Assembly: GCA_963662985.1 (NCBI GenBank) | Contig: OY760067.1 | Location: 496,001-560,000 of the forward strand | Direction: 5' to 3' | From: G963662985 sp963662985 | Lineage (GTDB): Bacteria; Chloroflexota; Anaerolineae; Anaerolineales; UBA11579 | DNA length: 64,000 bases | Part shown: piece by piece, positions 61,898 through 64,000 of the stretch | Layout of the letters: each line of letters starts with the position of its first letter | Numbering within the stretch: the first letter of the stretch is position 1 | Program-made: the position numbers and the translations under genes | Notes under the pieces: generated by a model | Told to the model about the DNA's origin: nothing | The model's database searches: none | Seen by the model: only the letters and a program-made list of their open reading frames with translations

Positions 61898-62821
61898 ATG
61901 AAAGAAAATACAAAATATCAACAATGGAAAGAAGGGTTGACTAAGACCCGCAGCTCGACTTTTGGACGGATTGCCAACTTATTTGGTGCGTCTGAAATTA
62001 AAGCAGACCTTTGGGATGATCTGGAAGCTACCTTGATTATGGCTGATTTGGGAGTGGACACGGCGATGAATGTGGTGGAAAATCTGCAGGCATATGTGAA
62101 GGACTCTGGAATCACAAAAGCTGAAGAGCTAAAAGATGCTTTGCGTGAAGAGTTGCGGTCTATGTTGTTGCCTATTCCTACTTTAAATATGCAAGACACT
62201 CCTCCAACTGTTATTCTTTTGGCCGGCGTAAATGGGTCTGGGAAGACAACTTGTACGGCAAAGCTAGGAGCAAAATTCCAACAAGAAGGTAAAAATGTGG
62301 TGTTTGCAGCTGCGGATACGTTCCGAGCGGCAGCTATTGAACAATTACAGTCATGGGGAGAACGTTTGGATATTCGTGTGGTTGCCGGACAACCAGAATC
62401 TGATCCGGGGGCAGTGGCTTATGACGCAGTACAATCTGCGATTTCCCGAAAGAATGATGTGGTGTTGATTGATACGGCCGGACGTTTGCATACACGCTAT
62501 AACTTGATGGAAGAATTGAAGAAGATTGAGCGTGTGGTGCGAAAACCTTTGCCGAGTGCACCACATGAAGTGTGGTTGGTGCTAGACGCAACCACAGGCC
62601 AAAATGCAATTAAGCAAGCACAGGCGTTTAGTGAAGCAATTTCGATTACGGGTGTGATTTTGACTAAACTTGACTTGTCTGCGCGTGGGGGGATGGCGTT
62701 TGCGATTGGTGATATTTTGAAATTGCCCATTATTTATGCTGGATTGGGCGAAAAAGCGGAAGATTTAATTCCATTTGACGCGGATGCTTTCATTGATGGC
62801 ATTTTGACGGATTTTAACTAA
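61898..62821 (+). CDS. ftsY: signal recognition particle receptor FtsY
   Basis: A 307-residue SRP receptor GTPase comprising only the N and G domains. The acidic A domain found in E. coli is absent, as in many Gram-positives. G1 is GVNGSGKTTCTAKL (about 110-123), the DTFRAAAIEQLQ insertion-box start and IDTAGRLHTRYN (G3) are present, and TKLDLSARGG gives G4. It brings ribosome-SRP complexes to SecYEG. ATG 61898 lies only a few bases after the predicted transcription start, and no ribosome binding site is visible. A GTG at 61892 is an alternative. prfB follows 13 bp downstream. Confidence 0.95.
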   Translation: MKENTKYQQWKEGLTKTRSSTFGRIANLFGASEIKADLWDDLEATLIMADLGVDTAMNVVENLQAYVKDSGITKAEELKDALREELRSMLLPIPTLNMQDTPPTVILLAGVNGSGKTTCTAKLGAKFQQEGKNVVFAAADTFRAAAIEQLQSWGERLDIRVVAGQPESDPGAVAYDAVQSAISRKNDVVLIDTAGRLHTRYNLMEELKKIERVVRKPLPSAPHEVWLVLDATTGQNAIKQAQAFSEAISITGVILTKLDLSARGGMAFAIGDILKLPIIYAGLGEKAEDLIPFDADAFIDGILTDFN

Positions 62822-62834
62822 CTAAAGAAAACTC

Positions 62835-63926
62835 ATGCAAGAACTAATTAACAAACTTGAAGCTTTAAAAACGCAAATTGCTTCTTTAATCAAAGGAGTA
62901 AATTTGCCACAGATGAAAGAAACTTTGGCAGAATTGCAAAAGCAGGCGGAAGCGCCTGACTTGTGGGATGACCCGCAAAGTGCGCAAAGATTGATGAAAG
63001 AGATTTCTGACCTTAACAGTGATGTGGACACTTGGGAGAAATTGACTAAGCAGATTGATGATGCGCTGGAATTGGCGCAGATGGGGGAAGAGGAATTTAA
63101 AGAAGAAATTGAAGCTGATGTGGATGCTTTGAGCAAGGTTGTGCAGAAAAAAGAGATGGATACACTTTTATCAGGTGAGTATGATAAGGGTGACGCGTTG
63201 CTCTCAATCAATGCTGGGGCGGGTGGTACGGACTCTCAAGATTGGGCATTTATGCTGCAACGTATGTATTTACGCTGGATTGAGAACCATGGTTTTAAAG
63301 GCGAGATTTTGGAAGTGACCCCCGGAGAAGAAGCGGGGATTAAGAGCTGTACGATCGCTGTGAATGGGCGTTATGCGTATGGCTATTTGCGTGCAGAAAA
63401 AGGTGTGCATCGTTTGGTGCGATTGTCTCCGTTTGATTCACAAAACCGACGACATACTTCATTTGCATTGATCGAAGTTTTGCCGCAAGTGGACGAAGAC
63501 CATGATATTGATATTAATCCGACGGAATTGAAGATTGAAACCTTCCGCGCGGGTGGGGCTGGGGGACAAAACGTGCAGAAGAACGATACGGCGATTCGAA
63601 TCACACATATTCCAAGTGGGATTGTGGCCTCTTGTCAAAATGAACGCTCTCAGACGCAGAACAAAGATAATGCGATGAAGGTGTTGAAATCTCGTTTGTT
63701 GGAAATTAAGATGCGAGAACAAGAACAAGCAATGAATTCCTTACGGGGTGAATTCCAAAAGATTGAATGGGGCAGCCAGATTCGCTCGTATGTGCTGCAC
63801 CCCTATCAGATGGTGAAAGACCATCGGACTAACTTTGAATCTGGGAATACCCAAGGGGTGTTGGATGGGGATTTGGACGGATTTATTGAATCTTATTTAC
63901 GCTATAAAGTGGCCAACGACCTCTAA
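62835..63926 (+). CDS. prfB: peptide chain release factor 2
   Basis: A 363-residue release factor for UAA and UGA codons. The SPF tripeptide (residues 198-200, in VRLSPFDS) identifies RF2 and GGQ (243-245, in GAGGQNVQKN) is the peptidyl-hydrolysis motif. PDLWDDPQSAQRLMKEIS is typical of the N-terminal domain. The gene is one continuous frame: the CUUUGA programmed +1 frameshift site found near codon 25 in most prfB genes is not there. It follows ftsY by 13 bp and is followed by a terminator. Confidence 0.97.
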   Translation: MQELINKLEALKTQIASLIKGVNLPQMKETLAELQKQAEAPDLWDDPQSAQRLMKEISDLNSDVDTWEKLTKQIDDALELAQMGEEEFKEEIEADVDALSKVVQKKEMDTLLSGEYDKGDALLSINAGAGGTDSQDWAFMLQRMYLRWIENHGFKGEILEVTPGEEAGIKSCTIAVNGRYAYGYLRAEKGVHRLVRLSPFDSQNRRHTSFALIEVLPQVDEDHDIDINPTELKIETFRAGGAGGQNVQKNDTAIRITHIPSGIVASCQNERSQTQNKDNAMKVLKSRLLEIKMREQEQAMNSLRGEFQKIEWGSQIRSYVLHPYQMVKDHRTNFESGNTQGVLDGDLDGFIESYLRYKVANDL

Positions 63927-63943
63927 GGCGTTGTGTTGAACCC

Positions 63944-63975
63944 AAGTGCGGTCTAATGAGATCGTGCTTTTTTCT
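63944..63975 (+). terminator. terminator of ftsY-prfB
   Basis: AAGTGCGGTCT (63944-63954) pairs with AGATCGTGCTT (63959-63969), including G-U pairs, around AATG, then T-run. Confidence 0.75.
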
Positions 63976-63983
63976 ATGAGGTT

Positions 63984-64000
63984 ATGGATATGAAGATGGA
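63984..64000 (+). CDS. possible start of a further gene, cut by window end
   Basis: GAGGTT precedes several in-frame ATG codons (first at 63984, others at 63990 and 63996) in the last bases of the window. Only five codons are visible, so this is only a possibility. Confidence 0.2.

Overview
The window looks like chromosomal DNA of a low-GC, monoderm-type Chloroflexota, most likely class Anaerolineae. This is inferred from an oversized SecA without the C-terminal zinc motif, Thr-Pro-rich extracellular linkers, class D/E-like sortases joined to beta-propellers, tandem LysM-M23 proteins, TIGR01906/DUF1461 and DUF1835 relatives, and a methylmalonyl-CoA mutase small subunit paired with MeaB. No 16S rRNA gene or phylogenetic marker search was available, so the class is an inference. 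Most genes have purine-rich ribosome binding sites, and several intergenic gaps carry strong hairpin-plus-T-run terminators.

Layout. 1-16.6 kb: a frameshifted HD-domain gene cut by the window edge, a DUF1835-like gene, a small membrane-protein/HTH pair with twin operators, an XRE-TPR regulator, tRNA-Leu(GAG), plsX coupled to a NERD-domain gene, a secreted Cys-containing protein, a flavodoxin, two tandem secreted propeller-sortase proteins, a broken EAL-domain sensor, an SPFH protein with a coiled partner, and an MFS exporter. 16.6-36.5 kb: a markedly AT-rich block with an MFS pseudogene, an M16C metalloprotease, a 2H phosphoesterase, a three-gene glycosyltransferase operon, a TetR-esterase operon, the housekeeping sigma factor, a di-haem cytochrome c, tRNA-Thr(CGT), two DsbA-like proteins, dtd, two LysM-M23 proteins and a solute-binding lipoprotein. 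36.5-64 kb: three tandem M42 aminopeptidases, gpmA, a membrane-fused spermidine-synthase-like protein, an AraC regulator, a probably LexA-controlled ogt, the B12-binding subunit with MeaB, two GNATs, prs, mutM, secA, rpsF-ssb-rpsR, a parvulin, smc-rnc, and ftsY-prfB.

Functional themes. The envelope is heavily represented: SecA, FtsY, sortases, DsbA pair, parvulin, M23 endopeptidases and glycosyltransferases together describe export, folding, disulfide formation and wall remodelling in a cell with an exposed wall. Peptide and amino-acid turnover (M16C, three M42, solute-binding lipoprotein) fits a fermentative heterotroph. Core information genes (rpoD, smc, rnc, prfB, ribosomal proteins) show this is core chromosome, not an island.

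Two features stand out at larger scale. First, a 3 x 32 bp repeat made of helically phased TGGCAC pairs occurs twice, 31 kb apart and in opposite orientation, with identical spacing. Second, the plus strand is C-rich on the left and G-rich on the right regardless of gene direction, with the AT-rich block between, which is the skew pattern expected around a replication origin although no dnaA gene is present. Three otherwise recognisable genes (HD, EAL, MFS) carry single-base lesions.
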